A stretch of 64,000 bases of DNA from an uncultured Clostridia bacterium (GCA_904393115.1 CAJFMX010000013.1:61310-125309); one strand, 5' to 3'; numbered from the stretch's first letter, positions 25,255-35,003 are shown. Translations and numbers: made by a program. The notes: a model not told the origin generated them from the letters alone.

Positions 25255-26685
25255 ATGAGCGAATTCCAATTTGACATCGCAAAGGGGCCCTTTGCTCCGA
25301 ACCTGGACAGCCTGCGCACGTTCTGCTGCCCGGAGTGGTATCGGGACGCCAAGTTCGGCATCTGGTCGCACTGGGGGCCGCAGTCCGTGCCCATGTACGG
25401 CGACTGGTACGCCCGCCACATGTATAAGGAGGGCAGCGAGCAGTACCGCTACCACTGGCGCACCTACGGCCATCCCTCCAAGTTCGGCTACAAGGACCTG
25501 GTCCCGCTCTGGAAGGCGGAGAACTTCGACCCCGAGGGGCTGATGCAGCTCTACGTCGAGGCCGGGGCGCGCTACTTCGTGGGCCAGGCCATGCACCACG
25601 ACAACTTCGACAACTTTGCCAGCAAGCACAACCCCTGGAACTCGGTCAACGTCGGCCCGAAGAAGGACATCTGCCTGCTCTGGAAGCGCGCGGCGGAGAA
25701 GTTCGGTCTGCCGTTCGGCGTATCGGAGCACCTGGGCGCCTCCTACACGTGGATGTCCCTCTCCCACGGCGCGGACAAGACCGGCCCCTACGCGGGCGTG
25801 CCCTACGACGGCGCGGACCCGAAGAACGCCTCCCTCTACCGCGACAACGACAGCGAGCTGCTCGAGCACGGCTGGTATACGCGCAACGAGAAGTACCACC
25901 AGGATTGGTACCGCCGCATCCGGGACGTGGTGGATACGCTGCAGCCGGAGCTGCTCTATACCGACGGCCCGCTGCCCTTCGGGACCTACGGCGAGCACCT
26001 GGTGGCGCACCTGTACAACGCCAGCGCCGCGCGCCACGGCGGCGCGAGCCAGGCCGTCTACACGCAGAAGGGCACGGACCCCGCGATCTACAAGGTCGGC
26101 GTCCTGGACATCGAGCGCGGCATCTCCGCCGAGATCGCCGAGGACCCCTGGCAGGACGACACCTCCATCGGCGACTGGTTCTACAACGTGCGCGACGTCT
26201 ACAAGACCGCGGAGGACATCGTCGACACCCTCGTGGACGTGGTCGCCAAGAACGGCAACCTGCTGGTCAACGTCACCCAGCGGCCGGACGGCACCATCGA
26301 CGACGAGTGCCTCTACGCCCTGAAGAAGATCGGCGCCTGGATGCGCGACAACGGCGAGGGCATCTACGCCACGCGCCCCTATGTCAAGATGGGCGAGGGC
26401 GAGTCCAAGCTCGCCGCCGGCGCCTTCCAGGAGGGCGCGGCCGCCTGGACGGGCGAGGACTACCGCTTCACTCGCAGCAAGGACGGCAGCACGGTCTTCG
26501 CCTTCCGCATGCGCGAGGGCCGGACGCGCATCGTCTCCCTGGGCCGGGTGTACGAGCGGCCCGTGCGCCAGGTCTCGGTCTATGGCCAGCCGGTTCCCTT
26601 TGTGCAGAAGGACGGCTGCCTGGACGTCTCCGCGCCGGAGAACCGCCACCCCGGCATGCCCCAGTGCATCCGCGTGGACTTCTGA
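25255..26685 (+). CDS. Alpha-L-fucosidase, GH29
   Basis: 476 residues, no signal peptide, so intracellular. FGIWSHWGPQSVP and AMHHDNFDNFASKHNPWNS are the substrate-pocket blocks of GH29; the nucleophile is the Asp of LLYTDGPLPFG; FYNVRDVYKT and NGNLLVNVTQRPDG are further family blocks. Releases L-fucose from imported fucosides such as mucin-type glycans. Within 13 bases of the kinase gene; the downstream UroD-like and phosphodiesterase genes probably act on the same substrate route. Confidence 0.93.
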   Translation: MSEFQFDIAKGPFAPNLDSLRTFCCPEWYRDAKFGIWSHWGPQSVPMYGDWYARHMYKEGSEQYRYHWRTYGHPSKFGYKDLVPLWKAENFDPEGLMQLYVEAGARYFVGQAMHHDNFDNFASKHNPWNSVNVGPKKDICLLWKRAAEKFGLPFGVSEHLGASYTWMSLSHGADKTGPYAGVPYDGADPKNASLYRDNDSELLEHGWYTRNEKYHQDWYRRIRDVVDTLQPELLYTDGPLPFGTYGEHLVAHLYNASAARHGGASQAVYTQKGTDPAIYKVGVLDIERGISAEIAEDPWQDDTSIGDWFYNVRDVYKTAEDIVDTLVDVVAKNGNLLVNVTQRPDGTIDDECLYALKKIGAWMRDNGEGIYATRPYVKMGEGESKLAAGAFQEGAAAWTGEDYRFTRSKDGSTVFAFRMREGRTRIVSLGRVYERPVRQVSVYGQPVPFVQKDGCLDVSAPENRHPGMPQCIRVDF

Positions 26686-26721
26686 CCCGCAAAGGGAGAA
26701 AAATAGGGAGGCGATTCTTCC

Positions 26722-27648
26722 ATGACGCCCAAGCAGCGCATGATCACCGCGCTGGAGCGCGGCATTCCCGACCGCGTGCCCACGTTTGAGCTCGAGTTTC
26801 AGCTCGCGCCGGAGCTCATCGGCAAGGACTTCTGCGTGGACCGCGACTTCGAGGGCCTGACCGGCAAGGCCCTGGACGACAAGATCCTCGAAAACGCCAA
26901 GGTCCTGGTGGAGGCCTATACATTGCTGGAGCACGACGCCATCTGCATCCAGCTCAAGCCCGAGCTCGTCGCCCGCACGGTGGAGGCCATCCACCGCATC
27001 GCGGGGGATACCTTCCTGCTGATGGCCCACGGGGACGGCACCTTCGCCATCCCGGATGGGGACGGGATGTACGAGCTCTCCTACCGCATGGTGGACGAGC
27101 CGGAGTCCGTCAAGGCGCAGGCCGCGCGCATGTGCGACGAGGCCGTCGCACGAAACGACTGGCTGCTGCGCGAGGGGCTCGACGGCTTCATCCTGTGCAG
27201 CGACTACTGCTTCAACCAGGGGCCCTTCCTCTCGCCCCAGATGTTTGCGGAGTTCATTCAGCCCTATCTTGCGCGCATCATCGCCGCCATCCGCGAAAGG
27301 GGCGGTTACGCCATCAAGCACACGGACGGCAACATCATGCCCATCCTCGACCAGCTCGTCGCGGCAAATCCGCACGCGCTGCACTCCCTGGATCCCATGG
27401 CGGGCGTGGACATCCGCAAGGTCAAGGAGCTCGTCGGGGACAAGGTCGCCCTATGCGGCAACGTGCACTGCGCCGCCATGCAGACCGGCACCGAGCAGGA
27501 CGTCGTCGACTCGGCCACCTACTGCATGACCTGGGGCAAGCCCGGCGGCGGCTACGTCTTTGCCACCTCGAACATCCCCTTCCGCGGCCTGCCGCTGGAG
27601 CGATATGAGCTGGCCCTGTCCGTCTGGCGCAGGATGCGCGACTACTGA
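26722..27648 (+). CDS. Uroporphyrinogen-decarboxylase-like protein (methyltransferase type)
   Basis: 308 residues. TPKQRMITALERGIPDRVPT at the start is the UroD-fold signature of the MtaA/CmuA corrinoid-methyltransferase clade rather than haem HemE; later KHTDGNIMPILDQLV and LCGNVHCAAMQTG fit that clade. No corrinoid protein gene is adjacent, and such orphan UroD-like genes are common in clostridial sugar operons with unknown roles. Confidence 0.82.
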   Translation: MTPKQRMITALERGIPDRVPTFELEFQLAPELIGKDFCVDRDFEGLTGKALDDKILENAKVLVEAYTLLEHDAICIQLKPELVARTVEAIHRIAGDTFLLMAHGDGTFAIPDGDGMYELSYRMVDEPESVKAQAARMCDEAVARNDWLLREGLDGFILCSDYCFNQGPFLSPQMFAEFIQPYLARIIAAIRERGGYAIKHTDGNIMPILDQLVAANPHALHSLDPMAGVDIRKVKELVGDKVALCGNVHCAAMQTGTEQDVVDSATYCMTWGKPGGGYVFATSNIPFRGLPLERYELALSVWRRMRDY

Positions 27649-27687
27649 GAGCAAAAAACGAAAACACGAGAAAGCGAGGGAACGCCC

Positions 27688-28803
27688 ATGCCCATCTTCT
27701 TCCTGGTCCTCGACGGCTGCGCGCCGGAATACTTCACCGCGGAGACGGCGCCGCGCCTGCACCGCCTGGCCGGGGCGCACGGCTTCGTCAAGCGCGTGCA
27801 GTGCGCCATGCCCTCGGTGACCAATGTCAACCACGCCTGCCTGCTGTCCGGGAAGTGGCCGGAGGAGACGGGCATCGCCGGAAACTACGTCTACGACCCC
27901 AAGACAGGGCGCGAAGGCTTTCTCGAGGAGCGCGGCTACATGCGCGCGCCCACCCTGCTGCAGTGGGCCCGGCGCGCGGGCGGGAAGACCGCCCTGCTCA
28001 CGGTGAAGGGCAAGATCCTCGGCGTGTACGGCGAAGGCGCGGACATCGGCCTGAGCGCGGAAAAGCCCGACCCAGCCCTGCTCGAGCGGCTGGGCCTCAC
28101 GCCGCCGCCGGACATTCGCAGCGTGGACAGCACGCGCTGGATTCTGGAGGCGGCATACCGGTGCATGGCGGCCGAAAGGCCGGACTTCCTGTATTGCACG
28201 ACAAACGACTGCATCTTCCACCACTTTGCGCCGGGGGCGGCGGAGGCGCGCGAGCAGATCGCCGCGGTCGACGAGTGGGTGTCCCGCCTCCACGACGAGA
28301 ACCCTGATCTGTCCATCTACATCACGGCCGACCACGGCATGAACCAGAAGACGCGCCTGATCAACTTTCAGGCCGTCGCCGAGCGCGCGGGCTTTGCGCT
28401 CTACTGCCTGCCCCCGCTGAAGGACCGCTACATCGAAAACCACGTCTACCAGGAGGGCGGCACGCTCTATGTGTTCCTGAAGGATGCGGCCCGCGATGCC
28501 GAATTCGTCGACTTCGCCCGCAGCCAGCCGGAGGTGGAACAGGTGCTGACCGCCGCCCAGGCGGCTGCGGCCTATCACCTGCCCGAAGCGGCGATCGGGG
28601 ACTATGTGCTCCTGGCGGCCCCGGGCTGCGCGTTCGCGGAGCTTCCGTGCGAGCGGCTGCACACCGAGGCGTCGCGCACGCATGGCTCGCTGTACGAGCG
28701 GGAGATCCCGCTGCTGGCCATTCACCCGGCCGCAGGGCCGGAGGCGTACCGCTTCTCGAAAGACGTTGCGGCAATCCTCCTGGAGGAACGCACGGATCCC
28801 TAG
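27688..28803 (+). CDS. Alkaline-phosphatase-superfamily phosphodiesterase
   Basis: 371 residues. LDGCAPEYF metal-binding Asp, SVTNVNHACLLSG with the Thr nucleophile, and TADHGMNQK metal ligands Asp/His place it in the nucleotide pyrophosphatase/phosphonoacetate-hydrolase branch. Cytoplasmic (no signal). Last gene of the block; substrate unknown. Confidence 0.87.
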   Translation: MPIFFLVLDGCAPEYFTAETAPRLHRLAGAHGFVKRVQCAMPSVTNVNHACLLSGKWPEETGIAGNYVYDPKTGREGFLEERGYMRAPTLLQWARRAGGKTALLTVKGKILGVYGEGADIGLSAEKPDPALLERLGLTPPPDIRSVDSTRWILEAAYRCMAAERPDFLYCTTNDCIFHHFAPGAAEAREQIAAVDEWVSRLHDENPDLSIYITADHGMNQKTRLINFQAVAERAGFALYCLPPLKDRYIENHVYQEGGTLYVFLKDAARDAEFVDFARSQPEVEQVLTAAQAAAAYHLPEAAIGDYVLLAAPGCAFAELPCERLHTEASRTHGSLYEREIPLLAIHPAAGPEAYRFSKDVAAILLEERTDP

Positions 28804-28836
28804 GCAGAAAACGCGCGGCGGGCAGCGGATTCCCCG

Positions 28837-28865
28837 TTGACCATTCTCCCGCGCGGCGCTATACT
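28837..28865 (+). promoter_or_regulatory. Promoter of Gfo/Idh/MocA gene
   Basis: TTGACC, 17 bases, TATACT, 36 bases before the start. Confidence 0.8.
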
Positions 28866-28901
28866 GTAAGCAGTTACATTTCACGTGGGGAGGCACGGAA
28901 C

Positions 28902-30059
28902 ATGGAAAAAGTTCGTCTGGGCATCATCGGCGCGGGCAACATGGGCTCGGGCCACATCGGCAACTACAAGAAGGGACTCCTGCCCGAGGTCGAGATCACG
29001 GCCGTGGCCGACCGCCGTCAGGAGCGGCGCGACTGGGCAAAGGCCGAGCTGGGCGATGCGGTCGCCATCTTCTCGGAGGGCAGCGACCTGATCGCCAGCG
29101 GCCTTGTGGACGCCATCCTCATCGCGGTGCCGCACTACCAGCACCCGACGCTCGCCATCGAGGGCTTCCAGCACAACCTGCACGTGCTCTGCGAAAAGCC
29201 CGCGGGCGTCTACACCAAGCAGGTGCGCGAGATGAACGCCGAGGCCGACAAGCACCCGGATTTGGTCTTTGGCATGATGTTCAACCAGCGCACAAACTGC
29301 GTCTACCGCAAGATCAAGGAGATGATCGACGGCGGGGAGCTGGGCCAGCTCAAGCGCGTCAACTGGATCATCACCGATTGGTATCGCACGCAGTACTACT
29401 ATGACTCCGGCGCCTGGCGCGCCACCTGGGACGGCGAGGGCGGCGGCGTGCTGCTCAACCAGTGCCCGCACCAGCTCGACCTTGTGCAGTGGCTCTGCGG
29501 CATGCCCTGCCGCGTGCGCGCCTTCCTGCACGAGGGCAAGTGGCATGACATCGAGGTCGAGGACGACGTCACCGCCTACCTGGAGTACCCGAACGGCGCA
29601 ACCGGCGTCTTCATCACCTCCACCGGCGACGCCCCCGGCACCAACCGCCTGGAGATCAGCGGCGACATGGGCAAGATCGTCTGCGAGAACGACGAAATCT
29701 GCTTCTACAAGAACGAGGTCTCGGACATCGAGTTCTGCAAGACCGCGACCGAAGGCTTTGCCAAGCCCGAGTACCAGTGCATCGAGGTCGACACCGACGG
29801 CCGCAACCTGCAGCACGTGGAGGTCGTCAACCGCTTCGCCGGCGCGATCCTGCGCGGGGAGGCCCTGGTCGCCAACGGCCGCGAGGGAATCAACGGCCTG
29901 ACTCTCTCCAACGCGATGCACCTGTCCTCCTGGCTGGACAAGACCGTGGACATTCCCTTTGACGAGGACCTCTACCTCAGCGAGCTCAACAAGCGCCGCG
30001 CCACCTCCCGCGCAAAGGAGGACAAGGGAATCACCCTCAACACCGAGGGCTCCTACTAA
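28902..30059 (+). CDS. Gfo/Idh/MocA-family dehydrogenase
   Basis: 385 residues. Rossmann GIIGAGNMGSGHIGNY at the N-terminus, and VLCEKPAGVY with the EKP catalytic Lys. GGGVLLNQCPHQLDLVQWLCG carries the conserved HQLD near residue 190. NAD(P)-dependent oxidation of a sugar or inositol. Own promoter, followed by the FAD oxidoreductase gene after a weak hairpin. Confidence 0.93.
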   Translation: MEKVRLGIIGAGNMGSGHIGNYKKGLLPEVEITAVADRRQERRDWAKAELGDAVAIFSEGSDLIASGLVDAILIAVPHYQHPTLAIEGFQHNLHVLCEKPAGVYTKQVREMNAEADKHPDLVFGMMFNQRTNCVYRKIKEMIDGGELGQLKRVNWIITDWYRTQYYYDSGAWRATWDGEGGGVLLNQCPHQLDLVQWLCGMPCRVRAFLHEGKWHDIEVEDDVTAYLEYPNGATGVFITSTGDAPGTNRLEISGDMGKIVCENDEICFYKNEVSDIEFCKTATEGFAKPEYQCIEVDTDGRNLQHVEVVNRFAGAILRGEALVANGREGINGLTLSNAMHLSSWLDKTVDIPFDEDLYLSELNKRRATSRAKEDKGITLNTEGSY

Positions 30060-30093
30060 ACCACAGAGAACCGACCGCCGGTCGGGAATGACG

Positions 30094-30118
30094 AAAGGGG
30101 GACTTCGGTTCCCCTTTT
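30094..30118 (+). terminator. Weak terminator-like hairpin
   Basis: AAAGGGGGA, CTTCGG loop, TTCCCCTTT and a short T tail; probably partial, as the next gene starts 26 bases later. Confidence 0.5.
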
Positions 30119-30143
30119 GCCATCGAGAGGGAGGGAAGACGAG

Positions 30144-31880
30144 ATGAACACGGCGTTCCCCACGGTCGAGCACGAGGCGGACCTGTGCGTCGTGGGCGGA
30201 GGGCTTGCGGGCCTTTGCGCGGCGGTGAGCGCGGCGCGGCACGGCGCGCGCGTGCTGCTGATGCAGGACCGGCCCATGCTCGGCGGCAACGCCTCGAGCG
30301 AGATCCGCATGTGGGTCTGCGGCGCGCACGGCGACAACAACCGGGAGACGGGCCTGCTCGAGGAGATCAGCATGGACAACATGGCCCGCAACCCGGACAA
30401 GAACTACTCCATCTGGGACGGCATCCTCTACGAAAAGGCACGCTACCAGCCGGGAATCGAGCTGCTGCTCAACTGCACCTGCCTGGACGCGGAGATGGCG
30501 GGCAGCTCCATCGCCGCCGTCACCGGCTGGCAGATGACCACGCAGACCTTCCACCACGTGCGCGCGCGGCTGTTCGCGGACTGCTCGGGCGACAGTGTGC
30601 TCGCGCCGCTGACGGGCGCAGCGTTCCGCGTGGGGCGCGAGGCGCGAGACGAGTTCGGCGAGGACATCGCGCCCGAGCAGGCCGACGCCAAGACCATGGG
30701 CATGAGCGTGCTCATCCAGGCGCGGCAGGAGGACCATCCCTCGACCTTCACCCCGCCGGCCTGGGCGCACCGCTACAGCCGGGAGGACCTGCTGCCCTAC
30801 CGCCTGCCCAACATGGAGGACGAGACGGAGAATTTCTGGTACATCGAGCTGGGCGGCGAGGGCGACGCCATCCGCGACGCGGAGGCGGTGCGCGACGAGC
30901 TGCTGCGCGTGGCCTACGGCGTCTGGGACTACGTCAAGAACGCGCCCGAGAACCGCGAAAAGAACGCCAACTGGCGCCTGGACTTCCTCGGCATCCTGCC
31001 GGGCAAGCGCGAGAGCCGCCGCTACGTCGGCGACCACATCCTCACCCAGAACGAGGTGCGCGCCGGCGGCGCCTTTGCGGACATCGTGGCCTACGGCGGC
31101 TGGACCATGGACGACCACGACCCCGCGGGCTTTGCCTCCAAGGGCGCGCCCAACATCTTCCATCCCGCGCCCTCGCCGTTCGGCATCCCGTACCGGTGCC
31201 TGTACTCCCGCAACGTGGGGAACCTCTTCTTCGCCGGGCGGAACATCTCCGTCACGCACACGGCGATGAGCGCCTCGCGCGTCATGGCGACCTGCGCGCT
31301 GCTGGGCCAGGCGGTGGGCACGGCCGCGGCCGTGGCCATCCAGCGCGGAACCACGCCCCGCGGCGTGTACGCGGAGCACATCCGCCTGCTGCAGGACCTC
31401 TTGCAGGAGGACGACTGCTACCTGCCCGGCCTGCCCCGGCGGGTGAGCCGGCTCGGCAGCCTGGCCGCGGACTGGGAGGTCCTGCGCAACGGCTGGGACC
31501 GGCCCATCGGCGGGGCGGACAACGGCGCGCACGCGGCCCTGGGCCAGGCCGTGACCTTCGCCTTTGCCGGGCCCACGCGCGTGCGGGAGCTGCGCGCGGT
31601 CTTTGACAGCGACCTGAACCGCGCCGCCTATCCGCACGAGCTCGGGCGGAACATGATCTGCAACCGCCGCCTGGGCCTGCCGGACGCCTTCGTTCCGCCG
31701 TCCATGGTGCGCGCCTTCCGCGTGGAGGACGAGAGCGGCCGCGTGCTCCTGCAGGAGGAGAACAACTGGCAGCGCCTGTACCGCGCAGAGCTGGACGCGG
31801 TGGTGCGGGAGCTGCGCTTTGTGCCCACGGCGACCTGGGGCGCGCCGGACGCGCACCTGTTCGCGCTGGAAGTGCGCTAG
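30144..31880 (+). CDS. FAD-dependent oxidoreductase
   Basis: 578 residues. CVVGGGLAGLCAAVSAARHG is the FAD dinucleotide fold, followed by MLGGNASSEIRMW, diagnostic of the FAD_oxidored family found in carbohydrate loci. DCSGDSVLAPLTGAAFRVGR and NLFFAGRNISVTHTAMSASRV continue the FAD site. Function in sugar oxidation is inferred from context. The ATG at 30144 follows a GAGGGAGGG site; the longer frame has none. Confidence 0.88.
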   Translation: MNTAFPTVEHEADLCVVGGGLAGLCAAVSAARHGARVLLMQDRPMLGGNASSEIRMWVCGAHGDNNRETGLLEEISMDNMARNPDKNYSIWDGILYEKARYQPGIELLLNCTCLDAEMAGSSIAAVTGWQMTTQTFHHVRARLFADCSGDSVLAPLTGAAFRVGREARDEFGEDIAPEQADAKTMGMSVLIQARQEDHPSTFTPPAWAHRYSREDLLPYRLPNMEDETENFWYIELGGEGDAIRDAEAVRDELLRVAYGVWDYVKNAPENREKNANWRLDFLGILPGKRESRRYVGDHILTQNEVRAGGAFADIVAYGGWTMDDHDPAGFASKGAPNIFHPAPSPFGIPYRCLYSRNVGNLFFAGRNISVTHTAMSASRVMATCALLGQAVGTAAAVAIQRGTTPRGVYAEHIRLLQDLLQEDDCYLPGLPRRVSRLGSLAADWEVLRNGWDRPIGGADNGAHAALGQAVTFAFAGPTRVRELRAVFDSDLNRAAYPHELGRNMICNRRLGLPDAFVPPSMVRAFRVEDESGRVLLQEENNWQRLYRAELDAVVRELRFVPTATWGAPDAHLFALEVR

Positions 31881-31895
31881 CCGCGTTTCCCCCCC

Positions 31896-31950
31896 AATTA
31901 ACCCAGGATAAGAGAGTTCATTCAATTTCTTATCCTGGGTTAATTTTATT
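31896..31950 (+). terminator. Long palindromic terminator
   Basis: 18-bp perfect stem, AATTAACCCAGGATAAGA with its complement, then TTTATTT. Longer and AT-richer than the other terminators here. Confidence 0.75.
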
Positions 31951-32157
31951 TCGTTACTTTTATGAAAAATTACAGAGAAAAATTTTACCCAAAGGAAAAT
32001 GATGCGCATGGGAACTCAATCCTTTGGGAAAATTTGAAAAAAACCGAATAATTCAGAAAAATGAAGGCGCCACTCCGAAAAATTTCCACCTGCATTTCGG
32101 ATAAAGAAACAGAAGCAGACAGTATTTCGGTTTATTTATTGCGTATATATGTACAAA
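31951..32157. other. AT-rich spacer with repeated TTTCGG words
   Basis: No ORF of note. Base composition is much richer in A+T than flanking DNA. The word ATTTCGG or its complement recurs at about 32042, 32077, 32094, 32124 and 32168, the last inside the promoter spacer. It might be a set of regulator sites or simply AT-rich foreign DNA. Confidence 0.4.
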
Positions 32158-32186
32158 TTGACTTTATTTCGGAAATGTGTCATACT
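32158..32186 (+). promoter_or_regulatory. Promoter of SH3 exported protein
   Basis: TTGACT, 17 bases containing TTTCGG, CATACT. Confidence 0.65.
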
Positions 32187-32251
32187 TGACTTCGTAAATT
32201 CGCTGGCTGCGCGGCCACCCGCGCGGACAACCAAAGAGAGGTGCAAAGTCC

Positions 32252-34012
32252 ATGAAACAACAACCCATGGCGCGCAAGCTGCTGGCCCTGTGCCTGAGCC
32301 TGCTGCTGGTCCTCGCGCTGTCGCCGACGGCGTGGGCGGACCCCACCGAAGGCGGCGAGACGTCTGTTTCGACCGAGATGGCGCAGACCGAGACGGACCC
32401 GCAGCCCAAGGCGGAACCGCAGACCGAGAACCCGGTGGAGGAAGATGAGGACTGGCTGAGAGAGCAAATCGCGGCGGCTGAGAGCAGCACAGAACCGGTC
32501 ACCATCACGATCCCGGCGGGGGGCATCAAGTTGACCCGCCCGCTGAACATCTCCAAAGGAGACATCACCTTGACCGGTGGCGCGTTGACGGGAGACGACG
32601 AAAAGCTCGACAACGGCTCCCGCACGATGATTTCGGTCTCGGGCGGCAGGCTGACGCTGAAGTGTGCGGTCACTGCTGGCACGCGCTATAACGGCGCGCG
32701 TGTGACCGGCGGCACGCTCGTCCTGGAGGACGGCGCGAAGATCACGGGCGGCGATTTGACGGGCGTGAGCGGAAACGCGGCCAACGGCGGCGGCGTGCAG
32801 GTCCGCGGAGACGGCGCGAAGCTCATCATGAACGGCGGCGAGATTAGCGGCAACACGGCAAACTGCGGTGGCGGCGTGCAGGTGGCCAAGGGCGGCACGT
32901 TCGAGATGAACGGCGGCACGATCGCCAACAACACCGCGAACATCCGCGGCGGCGGCCTTGCGCAGGAGGACGATGCCGACAGCGTCACCCTGAAGGGCGG
33001 AACGATTGCGGGGAATAGCTCGGACTTGGGCGGAGATGTCCGCACCAATAACGACTCCTTCGTGATCGACGGCCCGGTCGAAGCCGGCGAGGTCCAGGTC
33101 GGCGACCAGGGCAGCGTCACCATCAACGAGGGCGCGGAGCTCGACGGCAACGTGACCGTTTCGGACAACTGGCCCGCGGCGGGCAACGAGGGACCGGCGA
33201 TTGAGAACAATGGCACGCTCGACGGCAACCTGACGACCGGCGGCGATAACGTCGTCGTGGACAACGGCGAGAACGGCCAGATCACCGGCGGCATTTCGGA
33301 GGGAATCAAGCCGGCCAATCCGAACAAAACCTACACGATCCAGGCTTCTGCGGGGGCGAACGGCAGCATCTCTCCTGCCGGTGCGGTACCGGTCGCGTTC
33401 AATGAGTCGCAGACGTTTACCATTGCGCCCGCGAGCGGATACCATGTCCAGGATGTCAAGGTGGATGGAGGGAGCGTCGGCGCGGTGACGAGCTACACGT
33501 TTAACAGCGTCAACTCGGATCATACCATCGAGGCGACCTTTGCGCGCAATCCCTTCACCGAGCCGGAGTACTACCCGGACTACGACGAGGACGTGGACTA
33601 CCTGCCCCCCGTTGACGAGGAGGAACCCGAGGAGACCGAGGACCTCTACATGGTCACCTGCCGCACGCTGAACGTGCGCCTGGGCGGCAGCACGGGCTAC
33701 GCTAAGATCGGCACGCTCTCCCGCGGCACGGTCGTCTCCGGCGAGCTGGAGAACGGCTGGCTGAAGTTCACGTACAACGGCCAGACCGCCTACTGCAGCG
33801 CGGACTACCTGGCCAAGGTCGACGGGGACCTGACGGACATGCACGTCACCTGCCGCACGCTGAACGTGCGCGCCGGCGCGGGCACGAACTTCGAGATCCT
33901 CGGCACCCTGTCCCGCGGCACGGAGGTCGAGATCCTCGACGTGCTGAACGGCTGGTACAAGATCGAATACCTCGGCGGCGAGGCGTACGTCTCCGCCGCG
34001 TACATCGGCTGA
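32252..34012 (+). CDS. Large exported protein with glycine repeats and two SH3b domains
   Basis: 586 residues. Signal peptide 1-30, acidic linker, then a beta-helix-like region (about 75-340) full of NGGG and TGG repeats resembling Pectate-lyase-fold adhesin repeats. Next a repeat module (GSISPAG ... ATF, near 365-430), an acidic hinge EEEPEETEDLY, and two bacterial SH3 domains, each with CRTLNVR (residues about 470-530 and 535-586). Likely cell-wall-bound adhesin or sensor. The N-terminal half has higher A+T than neighbours, consistent with acquisition. No sortase motif is seen. Confidence 0.85.
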   Translation: MKQQPMARKLLALCLSLLLVLALSPTAWADPTEGGETSVSTEMAQTETDPQPKAEPQTENPVEEDEDWLREQIAAAESSTEPVTITIPAGGIKLTRPLNISKGDITLTGGALTGDDEKLDNGSRTMISVSGGRLTLKCAVTAGTRYNGARVTGGTLVLEDGAKITGGDLTGVSGNAANGGGVQVRGDGAKLIMNGGEISGNTANCGGGVQVAKGGTFEMNGGTIANNTANIRGGGLAQEDDADSVTLKGGTIAGNSSDLGGDVRTNNDSFVIDGPVEAGEVQVGDQGSVTINEGAELDGNVTVSDNWPAAGNEGPAIENNGTLDGNLTTGGDNVVVDNGENGQITGGISEGIKPANPNKTYTIQASAGANGSISPAGAVPVAFNESQTFTIAPASGYHVQDVKVDGGSVGAVTSYTFNSVNSDHTIEATFARNPFTEPEYYPDYDEDVDYLPPVDEEEPEETEDLYMVTCRTLNVRLGGSTGYAKIGTLSRGTVVSGELENGWLKFTYNGQTAYCSADYLAKVDGDLTDMHVTCRTLNVRAGAGTNFEILGTLSRGTEVEILDVLNGWYKIEYLGGEAYVSAAYIG

Positions 34013-34051
34013 GCCTCCGGCTGACGGGCAAGCAGCCTGCGGGCGCGGCAA

Positions 34052-34098
34052 AGAGGACGGGCAACCGGGAAATCCCCGGCGGCCCGCCCTCTTTTTTT
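34052..34098 (+). terminator. Terminator of SH3 protein gene
   Basis: AGAGGACGGGC with GCCCGCCCTCT (one mismatch) and a T-run; inner CCGGG/CCCGG stem. Also near the convergent AraC gene end. Confidence 0.85.
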
Positions 34099-35003
34099 CA
34101 GGGCGCGCTCTGGAAGCTGCGGCGGAAGGCGCCGGGCGTCTGGCCGTGGGCGCGGCGGAAGCACTGGATGAAGTAGCTGGTGCTGGTGAAGCCCACGCGC
34201 ATGGCGATGTCCGTCACCGTCTGGTCCGTCGTGGCCAGCAGGATGCAGGCGCGCTTGAGCCGCGCCTCGGTCAGGTACTCGGGAAAGCTCTTGCGCGCGT
34301 AGCGCTGGAAGAAGCGCGAGAAGGAGGAGTACTTCATCCCGCAGTGCGCCGCCACCTCCTCCATGGTGGGGGAGAGCGCCAGCCGCCGGTCGATGTAGGC
34401 AAAGGCCTTTTGCAGCGTGAGCAGGGCGCGGCCGTCCAGGTTCGTCAGGCTCGCGTCGCCGTCCGCCCGGCGCAGGACCCGCGCCACGAACAGGAACAGC
34501 CGGCACAGGTCCGCGCGCACGGCCATCTCGTACCCCGGGTCGCGGGCCGTGAACTCGCGCAGGATGTCGTCCAGCAGGCGGTCGACGCCCTGGGCGGCGA
34601 GCAGCGCGCGCTCAAAGCGCTTGCGGCGCTGCGCGCCCGCCTGCGCCCCCGCCCCGAGCCAGAGGTAGGGCAGCAGCAGCTTCATCTCGTAGACCGGGTG
34701 CTCGGCATAGAGCAGGGCCTCCGGCGCGAACTTGACGACCTGGTACTCGTTTTCCCCCGGGGTGCAGGAGCGCGTGTGGTGGACCTCGTTGGGGTCGATG
34801 AGCACCATGTCCCCCGGGCCGAAGGGCGTCAGCGCCCCGCCGGAGAACAGCTCGAACCCGCCCTTGCGGCAGTAGAGCACCTCGAACTGCTCGTGCACGT
34901 GCGGGTGCACGACCGTCTCGCACCCAAAGGTGGACTGCAGCTGGCATTCGAACAGATTCTCGACGTCCTCGGGCGGCCGGCGCGCCTCGCGATAAACCTC
35001 CAT
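34098..35003 (-). CDS. AraC-family transcriptional regulator
   Basis: 301 residues. N-terminal cupin (HPHVHEQFEVLYCRKGG, DPNEVHHT) that likely binds a sugar, and C-terminal double helix-turn-helix (EVAAHCGMKYSSFSRFFQRY; TDIAMRVGFTSTSYFIQCFRR; GQTPGAFRR). Divergent from the Gfo/Idh/MocA gene, with an inverted repeat between. Probably controls that operon in response to its sugar. Confidence 0.9.
   Translation of the reverse strand: MEVYREARRPPEDVENLFECQLQSTFGCETVVHPHVHEQFEVLYCRKGGFELFSGGALTPFGPGDMVLIDPNEVHHTRSCTPGENEYQVVKFAPEALLYAEHPVYEMKLLLPYLWLGAGAQAGAQRRKRFERALLAAQGVDRLLDDILREFTARDPGYEMAVRADLCRLFLFVARVLRRADGDASLTNLDGRALLTLQKAFAYIDRRLALSPTMEEVAAHCGMKYSSFSRFFQRYARKSFPEYLTEARLKRACILLATTDQTVTDIAMRVGFTSTSYFIQCFRRAHGQTPGAFRRSFQSAP

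Noticed and set aside
30070..30084. Short CCGACC-GCC-GGTCGG hairpin as a terminator
   Set aside because: No T-run and only 6 bp; too weak alone.
28881..32009. Minus-strand reading frame of 1,042 codons
   Set aside because: Shadow of the dehydrogenase and FAD oxidoreductase genes; no start region or motif.
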